Shown: one piece after another, positions 49,001 through 60,500 of the stretch
Layout: each line of letters starts with the position of its first letter
Numbering within the stretch: the first letter of the stretch is position 1
NCBI RefSeq assembly: GCF_030463535.1
Contig: NC_132894.1
Coordinates: 12,793,433 to 12,857,432, forward strand
DNA from: Salminus brasiliensis
Lineage: Eukaryota > Chordata > Actinopteri > Characiformes > Bryconidae
Length of the DNA stretch: 64,000 nucleotides
Direction: 5' to 3'
Notes under the pieces: model-generated
Database searches by the model: none
What the model saw: only the letters and a program-made list of their open reading frames with translations
Told to the model about the DNA's origin: nothing
Position numbers and translations under genes: made by a program

Positions 49001-52000
49001 CATTTGTTTTACACTTTACTGCAGGATGAGAAGAACCAAATGATGACCACCAATGTGTGGGTGAAACAGGTATGTTTTGATCAGTTGGAGCATATAATTG
49101 AAAATTAATGAGATTTTTAATTGGAACTGGGCTTCCATTACCCCACTCTCAGTTCTCTTGTCATGCCTGCTGATTCAGAACATTGATGAGAGTGTATGTG
49201 TCCTGACAGGAATGGAGCGATTACAAGCTGCGCTGGAACCCTGAGGAGTATGAGAATGTCACCTCCATCAGAATCCCCTCTGAGCTCATCTGGAGACCTG
49301 ATATTGTGCTTTATAACAAGTGGGTGAATCTTGTCACTGAGTCCAGATTTAGCCAGACCACTTACAGTACATCCAGAACACCAGTCAGTCCATGTTGTTC
49401 CATGCGAATTTCTTTCATTTGCATTCTGATTTCTCTTTCTTATTCTTCTACTTGATCTTACGACTACAACTTCTAGTAGCATAGTAGAATCATACTGTGC
49501 AATTCCTTCAAATTCACTTCACACTATGTACTAAAACCTTCAAAACATTTTATAATTGGGTGGTATCAGATACACACTTGTCCAAACCTGGGTAGATATT
49601 TAATGTGATGCTTTAATCATGTTTTATTTGGTCATTGTCTTTTAAATCAAGAGAAATAAATAGACCTAATTAGACACTCTTATTGGCAGCCAAAAAAGAA
49701 ATCGGACCTTCCGTGTTCATAAGGTGACAGTATCCAAAAATCCAAAAACGCAGTTAGAAACTACATCACCTCTGATGAGTTTGGTAAGTATTGTGGTGGA
49801 TAATCATTTTCTAGTAGCATCAAGAATGTCAATATCTTGCCAGGAGCCCAAGACATCAGGACAATGATAAAATTCAAAGCCCATGCTTTAAAATGTTCAC
49901 AGACCACACAGTCAAGCTCTTGCAAAAGACATCCAAGTTCCCCAACTAAAAAAACCATAAGCCATGGAGTATGAGCTGAAGAGGAGAAAGACGGAGGATT
50001 TATGAAGGATCTGGGCGGATTTTAAATGGAAAAATGGCCATCCCTGTGCATGTGTTCTCCCTTCTCATCTTGCTGTCTTGGCAAAAGAAAGGTGCACAAA
50101 GTACCAAGGGCAGAGGAAGTAATAATTATGACACATTCAAAAAAATGTTCATTACTTTTATATTGGAATGATTCTACCTTAATGAAAAGGTAAAGGAATT
50201 TCTTCACAGCAACTTTTAATAGATTTTTGTTCATCGTTTCCAAAGGGTGAAGTCCGAAGGGCACTACAAGCTACTGTTTTCTTTTAAATGAATTATAACT
50301 ATTTCTCATATATAACTCATTAATTTTTTTTTTCTTTTTTTTCTAGTGCTGATGGAGATTTTGCCGTGACACACCTCACTAAAGCCCAGCTGTTTCATGA
50401 TGGCAGAATCAAATGGAAACCTCCAGCTATATACAAAAGCTCCTGCAGTATTGACGTCACCTTCTTCCCTTTCGATCAGCAGAACTGCACCATGAAGTTT
50501 GGATCGTGGACGTACGACCAGGCCAAGATCGACCTGGTGAGCATGGACAATGACGTAGACCAGATGGACTACTGGGAGAGCGGGGAGTGGGTCATCATCA
50601 ATGCTGTGGGAATGTACAACACCAAGAAGTACGAGTGCTGCACAGAAATCTACCCCGACATCACCTATTACTTCATCATTCGCCGTCTTCCTCTCTTCTA
50701 CACCATCAATCTCATCATCCCGTGCCTGCTGATCTCCTGCTTGACTGTCCTGGTGTTCTACCTGCCCTCAGAGTGTGCTGAGAAGATCACACTGTGTATC
50801 TCTGTCCTCCTCTCCCTTACTGTCTTCCTCTTGCTCATCACAGAGATCATCCCTTCGACCTCCCTGGTCATCCCCCTCATCGGAGAATACCTCCTCTTCA
50901 CCATGATCTTTGTCACGCTCTCCATCATCATAACAGTGTTTGTGCTCAACGTTCACCACCGTTCCTCCCGCACGCACCGCATGCCTCACTGGGTACGGCA
51001 ACTCTTCCTCCACCTGGTGCCTCGCTACCTGTTCATGAAGCGTCCGCCTGCTTCTGGCAAGAGGAATTGCCGGAAGCTCATCGAGATGATGCACAGGCCA
51101 GTGGTGCCACAGGCCATGTTGCTAGGAACCACCGCCCTTCCTCCCTCTGAGAACCCTTGCTCCGATGCAGGTACGGTCCCTGCTTCTCCGGCAGGTGGGC
51201 AACAGCAGGAGCCGACTACCAAAGCTCCTCTTTTCTGCAGCTCCCCCAGCAGCCAGTACTCCATCCTGCAAGAGGAACCCCCTCAGGTGCCCCGCACACC
51301 TGTACTCAGGTACCCTCAAGCACACAACTCCTCCACCTCCAGCCCCTCCTTATCTCCGGACACTCCCCTTGGCTCCCTGCTTCACACGCTGCCCCTCACT
51401 GAAATATGTGAACTCTACTGTCACAGTGCTGAAAGTGTATTTGTAGATACCAAGGAAGGCTTGCACGAGCCGGAGACTCTTCGTCACTGTCGCAAGCATG
51501 AGGGGGGAGCAGCCATACAAACCCACTGTAGTGCAGAGGGGGGTGGATGCACAAGACATAAACTCCTTGACACACAAAACTCAAGCTCCACCAACTGCAG
51601 CAAAGAACCCAAAGCAGAAGAAGTGGACAGTCCAATATCCCAGTCGCTGCTGCGGGCCCTCGAGGGAGTCCAGTACATCGCAGACCACCTCAGAGCTGAA
51701 GATTCTGACTTTTCAGTAAGTTCCCAAACTCTAGCTAAAACTACTGTCAAATGCAAAAACAGCTTAGAAGTGTGCCTGAAGAGCATACTGCATGTTCGGC
51801 CAGGTAGATTCTATTCTGTTGTGTTGCACTTTTCACTATTTCATGTGGAGGCTCGCTCAATGTAGTTGGCATTGACAAGACAGGTCTCACAATACCAAAA
51901 AGCTTTTAGCTTCTATACAATTCTTTGAGCCACTTTAGGCTGAACATATAGTCATTCATTTTTTAACAGCAAGAAAAAGGGACAGATCTATAAAACAAGT

Positions 52001-52235
52001 CTCTCACGGGAAACCAGTAATGCCCAAAAATCAATCTGAGATGAACAGACTTGATTGGAAGTTGCAGCTTGAGATTTGATGCTCATTTTATCTGCTCTCT
52101 TTCTACCAGGTAAGAGAAGACTGGAAATACGTTGCCATGGTGATCGATAGAATATTCCTCTGGATGTTTGTGCTGGTGTGTATTCTAGGGACAGCTGGAC
52201 TGTTTCTTCCTCCCTGGCTGGCTGGAATGATCTAG
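46036..52235 (+). CDS. chrna4: chrna4, neuronal nicotinic acetylcholine receptor alpha4 subunit
   Basis: This is a pentameric ligand-gated cation channel subunit that pairs with beta2-type subunits at neuronal membranes. Six coding exons (46036-46093, 48694-48845, 49025-49069, 49210-49319, 50347-51715, 52110-52235) join in phase to 619 residues; human CHRNA4 has 627. A short signal peptide opens ([15 protein letters not shown]). [10 protein letters not shown] and [11 protein letters not shown] begin the ligand domain. The Cys-loop is C155-C169, and the vicinal pair C219-C220 in KYECC marks an alpha subunit. M1 spans about 236-261, M2 ([19 protein letters not shown]) about 267-290, M3 about 300-325, and M4 is in the last exon before LPPWLAGMI. 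The loop ends [14 protein letters not shown] and starts [12 protein letters not shown], fitting alpha4 better than alpha2. The large M3-M4 loop is diverged. Teleosts have two chrna4 copies; I cannot say which this is. Confidence 0.92.
46805..47345 (-). mobile_element. decayed Tc1-like transposon in chrna4 intron 1
   Basis: On the minus strand, TGGAAGAAGACCCAAACTGT and AGGAAATTGGCTCGGATGGT followed by a GAACAACCCAAGAACCGCC block encode the N-terminal DNA-binding half of a fish Tc1 subfamily ([21 protein letters not shown]). The catalytic half is not visible. Frames are broken. Confidence 0.55.
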
Positions 52236-52849
52236 AATTCACTGTGGAACACGGCATTGGATGTGAGTGGGAAGGGAGACGGGAAGGAGACCTGCCCATC
52301 ACTTTCTGTGTCCTCATTAAAACTGATCTGCTGTTATTTTTTAGGGCGCATATACAGTTTCACACTAGCACATTCCACAGTGCCCTGCACAAGCAACATA
52401 ATGATGAAGCTTTTTTTCATTTTCAAGGTCAGCTTATATTTCCTTTGATATGCCTTCATAAAGCAAATATATTCATTTACGTCCTTTCAGCAATGTACGA
52501 CGCCTGTCGCAGCTAATCTCTCGTGTTGACTACTGGATCATGTTCATTCCTCTGTGTGTTTTTCACATTCAGCTCTGAAATGCGTCAATTTTCCTGCCCA
52601 CTCACTATGGGAAAATTCCACCCACAAGCCTTCGCGTCATTAATACCGCATTAAATGTTCATATGTCTATAAAACTATTGATGTCTGGGGGAAAAAATAA
52701 TGTTTCATTTATGCTACAAATTAAAAATTAATACTTTAAGAGACTTTATACCAGATATTAAAAGTCATTGAAAAATAATAGAGATAATGTGTGTAAACAC
52801 ACTATTTGTACTGTGCCATAGTTGTATGTTTTTGCAGTTAGAAGTTGCC

Positions 52850-52855
52850 AATAAA
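52850..52855 (+). terminator. candidate chrna4 poly(A) signal
   Basis: An AATAAA about 615 bases past the chrna4 stop, followed by a TG-rich stretch (TTTCTGTTGGTGTTTTATG). It is plausible as the gene end, since zgpat approaches from the other side. Confidence 0.5.
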
Positions 52856-52859
52856 TGTT

Positions 52860-54160
52860 TTTAATACATTTTATTTCTGTTGGTGTTTTATGTCAAATGC
52901 TCCTTTTCATGTTTCTCTCTATCTCTCTGTACCCTTGGGACAAATCTCTCTCTGTCTAAACAAATCTTGAGTAATAGCCCTCTTCCCTTCCTGGCTGTGA
53001 CAAATGACTTGGCATGAGGTCATTACGGATGGCGATGGCAAAGTTAAATTAATGTTCCAATATAGGTGGAACGTCCCGTCTCCGTCCACATACAGACAGA
53101 CTGAAGGGATGGTGACGTTCGCCTTTGAAGGTGCCACAATTCACTTTGTTGGCAGTTGCATTAGGACACCTAAAACAAACAGTAAGGCATCTGTACTGCA
53201 GGGATTTGAACTGTATTTCTCCTGCACAGCAGAATTCCTTTCTACACGTTTAAGACATGCTCTAAAATTTAGCTTGACAAACCTGATCTTTCTGGAAAGA
53301 TTCACGGACATTTTCAGCGAATTACATATGGGATATAAGATCATGCCTGTTTACGTATGTATTAACTAATCAGACAATCTTACTTTCAATAACAAAATAC
53401 AATAAAGTTGAAAATAAATGAAGGATATCAACAGTAGATTTTTTTGTTTTAAGCAAATGCCCCAAAAATCATCTAGTCTTGAACATTTTACTGTAACGCT
53501 ATTATAGCTAAATTTACTTTTAGCAATGGTGTTAAACATCCCAAACTTTAATGTTTCAAAGCATAATTCCAAATTAAACAATATGTGCAACAACACTGAG
53601 CTTTGTACAGCACTGAACTGCACCAAGAAGCTGCTTATTCATTAGTCTGGTATATCCTGTTTGGTTCTCCTGAGAGGAAGACAGAGACCACATTAATATT
53701 ACAGCACAGTGCACTGTCTAGTTTACCATACAAATAGAACAAGATTTCTGGGCCATCATTTAGAATTAATAATGAAAACATTCTACTTATAGTTCAAATT
53801 TATCAACCCTCAGATTAACCTTGCTGCAGCTGACCTACCTAGACCAGTCACATTGAGTCACTTGTGTGATAAACACAAGTAATTAAAATAATTAAATTCA
53901 TGATCTGCGTTACCAGCATAAACTGATGACAAGGTTTTAAAAAGCACTTTTAAATGGAAAATAACATTTTGACAACAACAACAAAAAAATATCAAACAAC
54001 AAAACAAAAAGGGCTTAGAAGTCTGGAAGTGATGACACAAGGTTCCCAATTAAACACAACCATCACACTCCCTGGTTCAAACATAGGAAGAACATACCTC
54101 TTCATGACATAACAGCAGTATAAACAAGGCCATAGGTCATTATTTGCACTCCCATTTGTG
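52860..54160. other. convergent intergenic spacer between chrna4 and zgpat
   Basis: AT-rich DNA between two 3' ends. A patch at 53000-53210 is richer in G+C and has a 121-codon plus-strand frame (53004-53369) with no domain I recognise. The rest probably holds the zgpat 3' UTR. No repeat family was assigned. Confidence 0.4.
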
Positions 54161-54166
54161 AGGAGA

Positions 54167-54334
54167 TCAAAATTCAGTCATTTTCTTATGAGTGTCTGCT
54201 TTCTTCTGAGCTCTCTGGATGCACTGCTCCTGAGCTTTCAGCTGCTGCAGCAGCTTGCGAGATGCTGAGAGCTTCTCCTCCATACGGCTCGTCACTTTGG
54301 CATCCCTGAGGCAAGAGAACGAACGAACGAACGA

Positions 54335-54386
<52 letters not shown>

Positions 54387-56067
54387 CAGGTGAAGAGAAC
54401 ACAAAACCCACAAAAATAAATGCGAACTTGCCTAGAGTCTCGCCTACCTTCCATTTCGCCTGTTCAGAGACTCAGTGAGCCGCTGGATTTCTTTCTCCAC
54501 CTGGCTCACTCTCTCCGTGGCCTGAAAGAGCTGGACATTAAGGGAGCGTTTGGTGCTCTTTCCTCCTTGGTAGGCCTCCACTCCACTGACCGAACAGCTA
54601 ACTGAAGGACCAGCAGCAGAACCAGTATCATCTCCCAGCTTAGAGTTTAAAAAGTCAAATACGTTGGGCCGTGTTGAAGTAGAGGTCTTCTTCCTTTTCA
54701 TTTTCCGTTTGCCAGAGGCTGGATTGTCTTTTGTGATGGCAGAGCGAGTCTTCCGCTGAGTCAACTCAGCACACTGGTCCAATGACCGGCCTTTGGGGAG
54801 AACCACAGCCTGCACTGGTTCCACACGACCCGAAAGCGTCTTTCCCAAACCTGCACAAACACATTTAAGCCTGAAAGCCTGCTGAGGAATCCATGAAGCA
54901 CTCCAAAGTTGACAAACTCTCATTTAGGCTTTAATGGTGTTATATGGTTACTCAAGGAGATTCTTACCCTTCCCTAACTCATAACCCATCTTCAGCAAAA
55001 GCTTGGAACCAATGCCACGGGTATGGGCTTCCCAGCCACAGAACTCAGAGCTGTTCACTTGGCCAGTGTTCTCCTCTTTAGAAGAGCTGAAAACTGAAGT
55101 GAGAGGAAAACGTTTAAGGGTCAAGAAACGTCATTACTGGTAAAAGCATTTAAATAAGTTCAGTCTGGAACCCTACTTCCCCAACCAGTCTTGGAGGAAC
55201 AAACCTTTTGCATAGCCAGTTTCACATTCCTCAGAGTCATCTTCCGAGTCAGAGGAGGAAGAGGAGGACTCGTCCGGTCGCAAAGGAGGAATAACACTAT
55301 CAGCCTCCAGGACAGCCTCCTTCAGCAGCAATGAATCAAATTTAACAGTGTAAAAGCCACCTTCGATCTCTGGGAATATTATATAAAAAAACAAACAAGC
55401 AACAAAACCATGAAAAACAAATAATTTAAATGATTATGGTCTTAAAATAAATCTCGACAGAATGGCTAAGAAGATGCACCTGTGATTCTGGCAGGATACC
55501 AGATGCCATCTTCATGCTTGGCCAAACATGAGGATCCTGCCTGCATGTTTGTAAGATCTGCTTCAAGAAAGTCCCTCAACTCGGACACACATACCACCTC
55601 CCCATGAGAGTACCTGAGTGACACAAACACACAGACAGACATTATTATTTCCATACTCACAAAAAGCAGCAATAGTATAAATAACAAATTAAGATAGCTG
55701 AAACATCAATCACAAAAATAAACATCAGTAAATATGCCCCTATCCCATTCATTCCATACCACATACACAACACACCATTTTCCCAGCTCACACTCATTAA
55801 TATGAAAATAACTTAAACAAACTGTTATATGACTTGAAAATAAATTTAAATACCTGCAGCTCTCCATGAAGAGACACTTCCCTTCCAGAAAGAATGGGCA
55901 GGGCTTTATTGACTTGTGTGTAGGATGGAGGTAAAGTACTCTCACCCGAGCCTCATTCCCATCTGGTTCCTCTGAGCAAACTACCATGGCATTATGGTAC
56001 TCAAGTGTTCCCCAAGACGTGCGATAAGGTGCTCGTACTTTAGTACCACTTAAATCTTCTTCCTCTT

Positions 56068-56098
<31 letters not shown>

Positions 56099-56443
56099 AT
56101 CATCATCAGGTCTGGGACTCTGTGCTACCTCCCCAGCACTCTCAGACAGTTCAGAATAGAAGGCTGCAAACTCAGCATCCAAATTACCCTCTTTACACTG
56201 CTCTTGGCCTTCAGCTGGTGCAGCCTGCTTTGTTTGGGAATCCTCAATTGATGCAAAAAGTTGGCTCTTCTTGACTGAAACCAAGCTGGACTCGGTGAGC
56301 TCAATAAGCTGTACTAGATCTTCCTTTAACTTCAGCAGGTCAGCCTGCTCAGAAGCACCCAGACCACAGGCCAGCGCAGCCTCCACCTGCTGAAGCTGGG
56401 CATTGTAGGTCTGAATGGCTTGTTCCAGGCTGCCTTCATCCAT
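54167..56443 (-). CDS. zgpat: zgpat, CCCH zinc finger and G-patch domain protein (ZIP)
   Basis: ZGPAT is a nuclear repressor that recruits NuRD to promoters such as EGFR, with splicing roles for isoforms. Coding exons 55854-56443, 55480-55613, 55205-55369, 54968-55093, 54448-54850 and 54167-54305 join in phase to 518 residues (human 531). MDEGSLEQAIQTYNAQLQQV opens, followed at about 113-129 by a run of Asp and Glu. The CCCH finger is CPFFLEGKCLFMESCRYSHG (split between exons 1 and 2), then a Tudor-like segment (SCLAKHEDGIWYPARI...GGFYTVKFDSLLL). The G-patch (TRGIGSKLLLKMGYELGKG) spans the exon 4/5 junction. A coiled coil ends in KADTHKKMTEF, identical to human. The start at 56443 lies in a GTTTCC-free CACC-like context (TTACCATGG) just after an acceptor. 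It is tail-to-tail with chrna4. Confidence 0.96.
54338..54384 (-). repeat. (CA)n tract, UG repeat in the last zgpat intron
   Basis: About 23 CA units on the plus strand preceded by (GAAC)n. In the zgpat transcript this reads (UG)n then (CGUU)n, directly before the acceptor at 54306. The intron is only 142 bases, so the repeat makes up a third of it. Confidence 0.95.
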
Positions 56444-56779
56444 GGTAAGGAGCTATTAGAGGGGACACCTAGAAATGTACAGGAACATGGGAGTGAGGCA
56501 CTAACAGCTTTTGAGTTTCGTTCAGTAAGTTGGATATGTGTATATTAAGTGTAATTATGGAAAAGGCCACTTTTGAAGCAGATGATTCCTAGTCAAAACA
56601 TTTGCCTTAAAAACACGAAACAGCCTTGCCAGATTTTACTTAATGACACTTAGCAAGCTGCTGTCTTCTGATCTGATTTCTAATCATCTAACCAACTTCC
56701 TTCAACAAAACCATACCAATACATCATGGCTACCACCTACATCGTCCGAGTGAAGGTTTTATTTTCGCCTCGAAAACTA

Positions 56780-57200
56780 ATAATACTCATAAAAGACGGC
56801 ATACCACCATTAACACAGCGAGCTGGCTAGCTCTGAAAGCTAGCCGGCTAGCTCTGAAAGCTAGCCTAGCTAGCTAATAACAACCGGCTTGGTTTTTAGC
56901 CCTTCGGCTATCTAGCAGTTTGCTAGCTAGCTAGCTAAACAACCTGGTGCTTTTTTCTCTTAAGTCCTCATTGAAAGACATTACAAAAGAACTTAAAAAG
57001 ACCAAGCATTTGTACCTTACATTACATAGTGTTCACGTCCATGCGACTATATGTTGCTGCATTGCGTTTTTCTTTTGAAACTCTGTCCTCGGTTAGCTGC
57101 TGAGTAGCGGCTAACAGCCCAGCCGAGCCCAGCGCAGCGCAGCGCGCACACCCCACTGAGAACGCGCACCTCCGTGACGTCACACAAAACGGACATTCAA
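56780..57200 (-). promoter_or_regulatory. putative zgpat promoter region
   Basis: A CpG-rich patch at about 57040-57185 (AGCGCAGCGCAGCGCGCACA, ACGCGCACCTCCGTGACGTC) lies 0.6 kb upstream of the zgpat start and just past the rtel1 stop. The TGACGTCA at 57174-57181 is a perfect CRE palindrome. Next to it 56820-56935 is a cluster of GCTAGC palindromes. I infer promoter function from position and composition only. Confidence 0.5.
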
Positions 57201-57332
57201 GAGCAAAAACGTGGAAAAAGGTTCAGCGGTGTATCCTAATTTTCACCAGCTCATTATATCCACAAATACGAACCAAGACGGGAAAGAAGTACAAAATATA
57301 TTTTAATAAATTTTAAAGAATACAAATACATT

Positions 57333-57338
57333 TTTATT
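57333..57338 (-). terminator. candidate rtel1 poly(A) signal
   Basis: An AATAAA-type hexamer on the minus strand, about 180 bases past the rtel1 stop codon, in AT-rich DNA between rtel1 and the zgpat promoter. Confidence 0.4.
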
Positions 57339-57518
57339 AAAATACGTGTATATATATATATGGCCAATGTAGCAATTTAAAATATAGTAGAAGTGGCTGA
57401 CTGTTCTCCATCATACCCATGGAGAAGGAAATCACTTAAACCTAATTAGTCAGTATTTTAACGGAATTTGTCCGGAAATTGACCAAATAAATCAGTATGC
57501 TTGATTGAATTTCCCTGG

Positions 57519-60500
57519 TCAGGAGAAGAAGGATGAGATCTTGCTCTGGGACTTTCCTGCGGAGTGTTGTGAAACTGTGGAGAACAATGAAACGAGACTA
57601 AATCAATATTACATTGTACTTACATTATTAAATATATTTTACAATTATAATGACAGGTTTAAATAAAAAAAGAATCAATGTTTCGCTTTGCAGGAAGCTG
57701 TATGTACTGCGGAATTTGTTAGGGCTTGACTTTATAGTGAAAATGATTTCAACATGAAAATCAATAGGGATTAGCAAATGCATGTTGTGCACATTCTCGG
57801 AATCTGTATAAATATGATCTGAGCCCATGTTTATTGAACTTCTATGAAAAAGAATGCTGACCTTTATTAAGAATGCTTAATGGACTGATGAGATCTGCTC
57901 TTAAATCAGTATTCTTCTTCTGACATGCTTGTGAAATACGGGCCCTGAATACTACCTGGAACTGGGTGACTGGAAGCTTCTTCAGAGTCTTCGCAGGTGA
58001 CAGAGGCACTGCCAGTCAAAGATCTTAACATCTCAGAGAACTGCTGACTGTGGTTCGGAGGGATGAACACAGATAACCCTAAACAAAGACCAAGGCAAAG
58101 TTAAAGTGTCATTTCTTTCTATTAATGAGAATATTTAGCAACGGCATAAGATGCCCCTGGTGATACCATTGTCAATAGGCATAGGGTGAGGACTTACGCC
58201 TTAGAAGAACAATGTCTTCGTCCCGCTCCGTCAGCAGGCCCACAACTGTTGAGACCATCTGCTCGTAATTATTCGTTTTCTTGTACGTTTGCAAAGCTAT
58301 AAAAAGCTGATTGGTTTTTTCAGAACCAATGGCTTTTTTTATGTCGGACAGAAGGGTAGAACTGCTGAACTGACCATCTTTCCTGGACTTCTCTGGCTTT
58401 TGTGGCTTCTGATCCTTTACTGCATCAACTGTAAATGGGGGGGAACTCAAACTAATCAAGCAAATACAACAAATGTCATATATTGACGGTTAAATGACTA
58501 TTGAAAACTGGGAGCTACTGTGGTTGGGTCAAGATACCCATGTAGTTGTTTCCATCTTACCAAAACAAATGCAGGCCAGTCTTTTACTATTTTACTATAT
58601 TGATGCACTGGTGTGTTTTCAAAAGGATGATTCAGTGGAAAATTATTTCTTTAGGTAGTAAGGCAGCTGATCAGCCAAGATATGTTTGGTGTCCAAATTT
58701 TGTTCAATTTTAAACAGAAGGAACAAGGCAAACACTGCTAACAATAATCACCCCAAAATCTTTTCTGTAAATGCATACCTAGAACTACCAACAACTGCTC
58801 AAGCTGCATCCAGGTCTTTGTTTAGGGGTGTACAGACTTGTCAATGTGGTTTAAAACAGCATGGATTTTTGTGAAATATGCAAAACTTCACCATGTACCA
58901 GAATTCTGGGGGCAGAATTTCCATGTAGACTCCATTATCTGTGCAAAGCTTTACGGTTCTGGTGCAACACCATTACATGAAACAGAAATAATCTGCAGAA
59001 GCAACATGCATAAGTGACTGTGTTGTGTTACTATTGCATCTCAAACCACATTGGACAAGTCTGTGTGACCCCAATAAAGACATGGATGCCATTTGAACAG
59101 GTTGATTTGGATATTTATTTAAAGGAAAGATTTTGGAAGTTTTGCTTTCTGCATTTGTTGGCAATGTTGGCATCATAGCTCCTATGATAACCTAAACATG
59201 CTACATTTGGACACAAGCATGTCTTGGCTGATTGACTTTAGATTTAAGGCATAATCACACTTCAAATAAAATAGCAATGTAATTGCAATATTAGTATTCT
59301 GTCCATATCAGTCAGCCCTCATTCAAAGTAAAGACAGGTTCTGGATACGTACCACTACACAAATTGTGTGTTCCCAAATGAGATCCACCTTGATTCAGTT
59401 GTTTGCTTGAGTCCAGCTGTTTGATTGTGCCCATTTCAGCAGTCTCCACTTTTGCTGGAAGAAAAGAATGCACATCCTTCGCTGGCTAGATGTTCCATGT
59501 TTGCTTTAGAAGACGGTAAAACATGATTCCATGCCACAGTGAGCACACGTTACCTTTTTGTTGCATGAGTGCCTCCCTCTCTTCCCTTGAGAGAGAGTGC
59601 TCATGCTTGTAGCCACAGCCCTGGCCCGTAAGCAACTGACACTTTTCATCAAACTGCTTCTTGTGGTGCGGCCGAATAAACTGGTAGAGCCCTAGAGGAG
59701 GGGAAATGCATAGAAACTGAGAGATAAGCGGAATAAAAAAAAGAATCTTGTTTTCAGGCAGTGAGGTCACCCAAAAAAAAGAAAAAAAAGAACAACAATT
59801 CAGTTGAACAGTCACTATCCTTAATCCGTGTCCTTCTAGCAAATTAATCAGTGAAAAGTTACCAGGCAACAACTGACTGCCTTCTTCATGTACATTTGAT
59901 GCATGCAATCAATTACACAGCAGCAGCTGACCTGTGCTGAATCCAGATGTTGATATCTTTGTGTGCTCAATTCCAAAGAAGTGAAGGATGCACAATGTGT
60001 CCTATGGGTTCTTTAAGAACACCAAGAACCACCAAACAAATCTGGGGAATGTAGGCACTCCTTTAAAAAGGCGTTTAATAGACAGATTCAAGGGGCTAAA
60101 AACTAAGGAAGCACATACTATTACCCTGCTTCTCTTAATCAAAAGACTCAAATTCCTCTAAGCTGTAACTGAATAAAAAAGTGGGCAACACTTTGGTCCA
60201 TTGTAGGCTCACCTGACATTTAACGAACATTCAATTAACTATCTGAACTCTAAGATGAACGTAAATGATTATCTATTGCTACACTTAACCCCAACCTTAC
60301 TCATTTAAGGTTTAGTGTAAGGTTAAGGTTAGAGTTAGGTTTAGCGTTAAATTCAGTAGACAACCATTTACATTCAACTTTGAGTTAAATTGCATTTAAT
60401 ACATGTGAATGTCAGGTGAGCATCTAAAATGTTTCTATTATGGACCATACAAATAAAGTGATAGCTTTTTAAAAAACATTTTAAAATTCTAAAAGTTTTC

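Noticed and set aside
50768-51786. Several frames of 75-118 codons on both strands
   Set aside because: Shadows of the large chrna4 exon in other frames.
53004-53369. 121-codon plus-strand frame between chrna4 and zgpat
   Set aside because: No recognisable domain, no start context or splice signals, and it lies where two 3' UTRs meet. Kept only as a remark in the spacer entry.
56820-56935. Cluster of GCTAGC palindromes considered as an origin or protein-binding array
   Set aside because: Short low-complexity palindromes of this type are common in fish 5' flanks; nothing supports a specific function.
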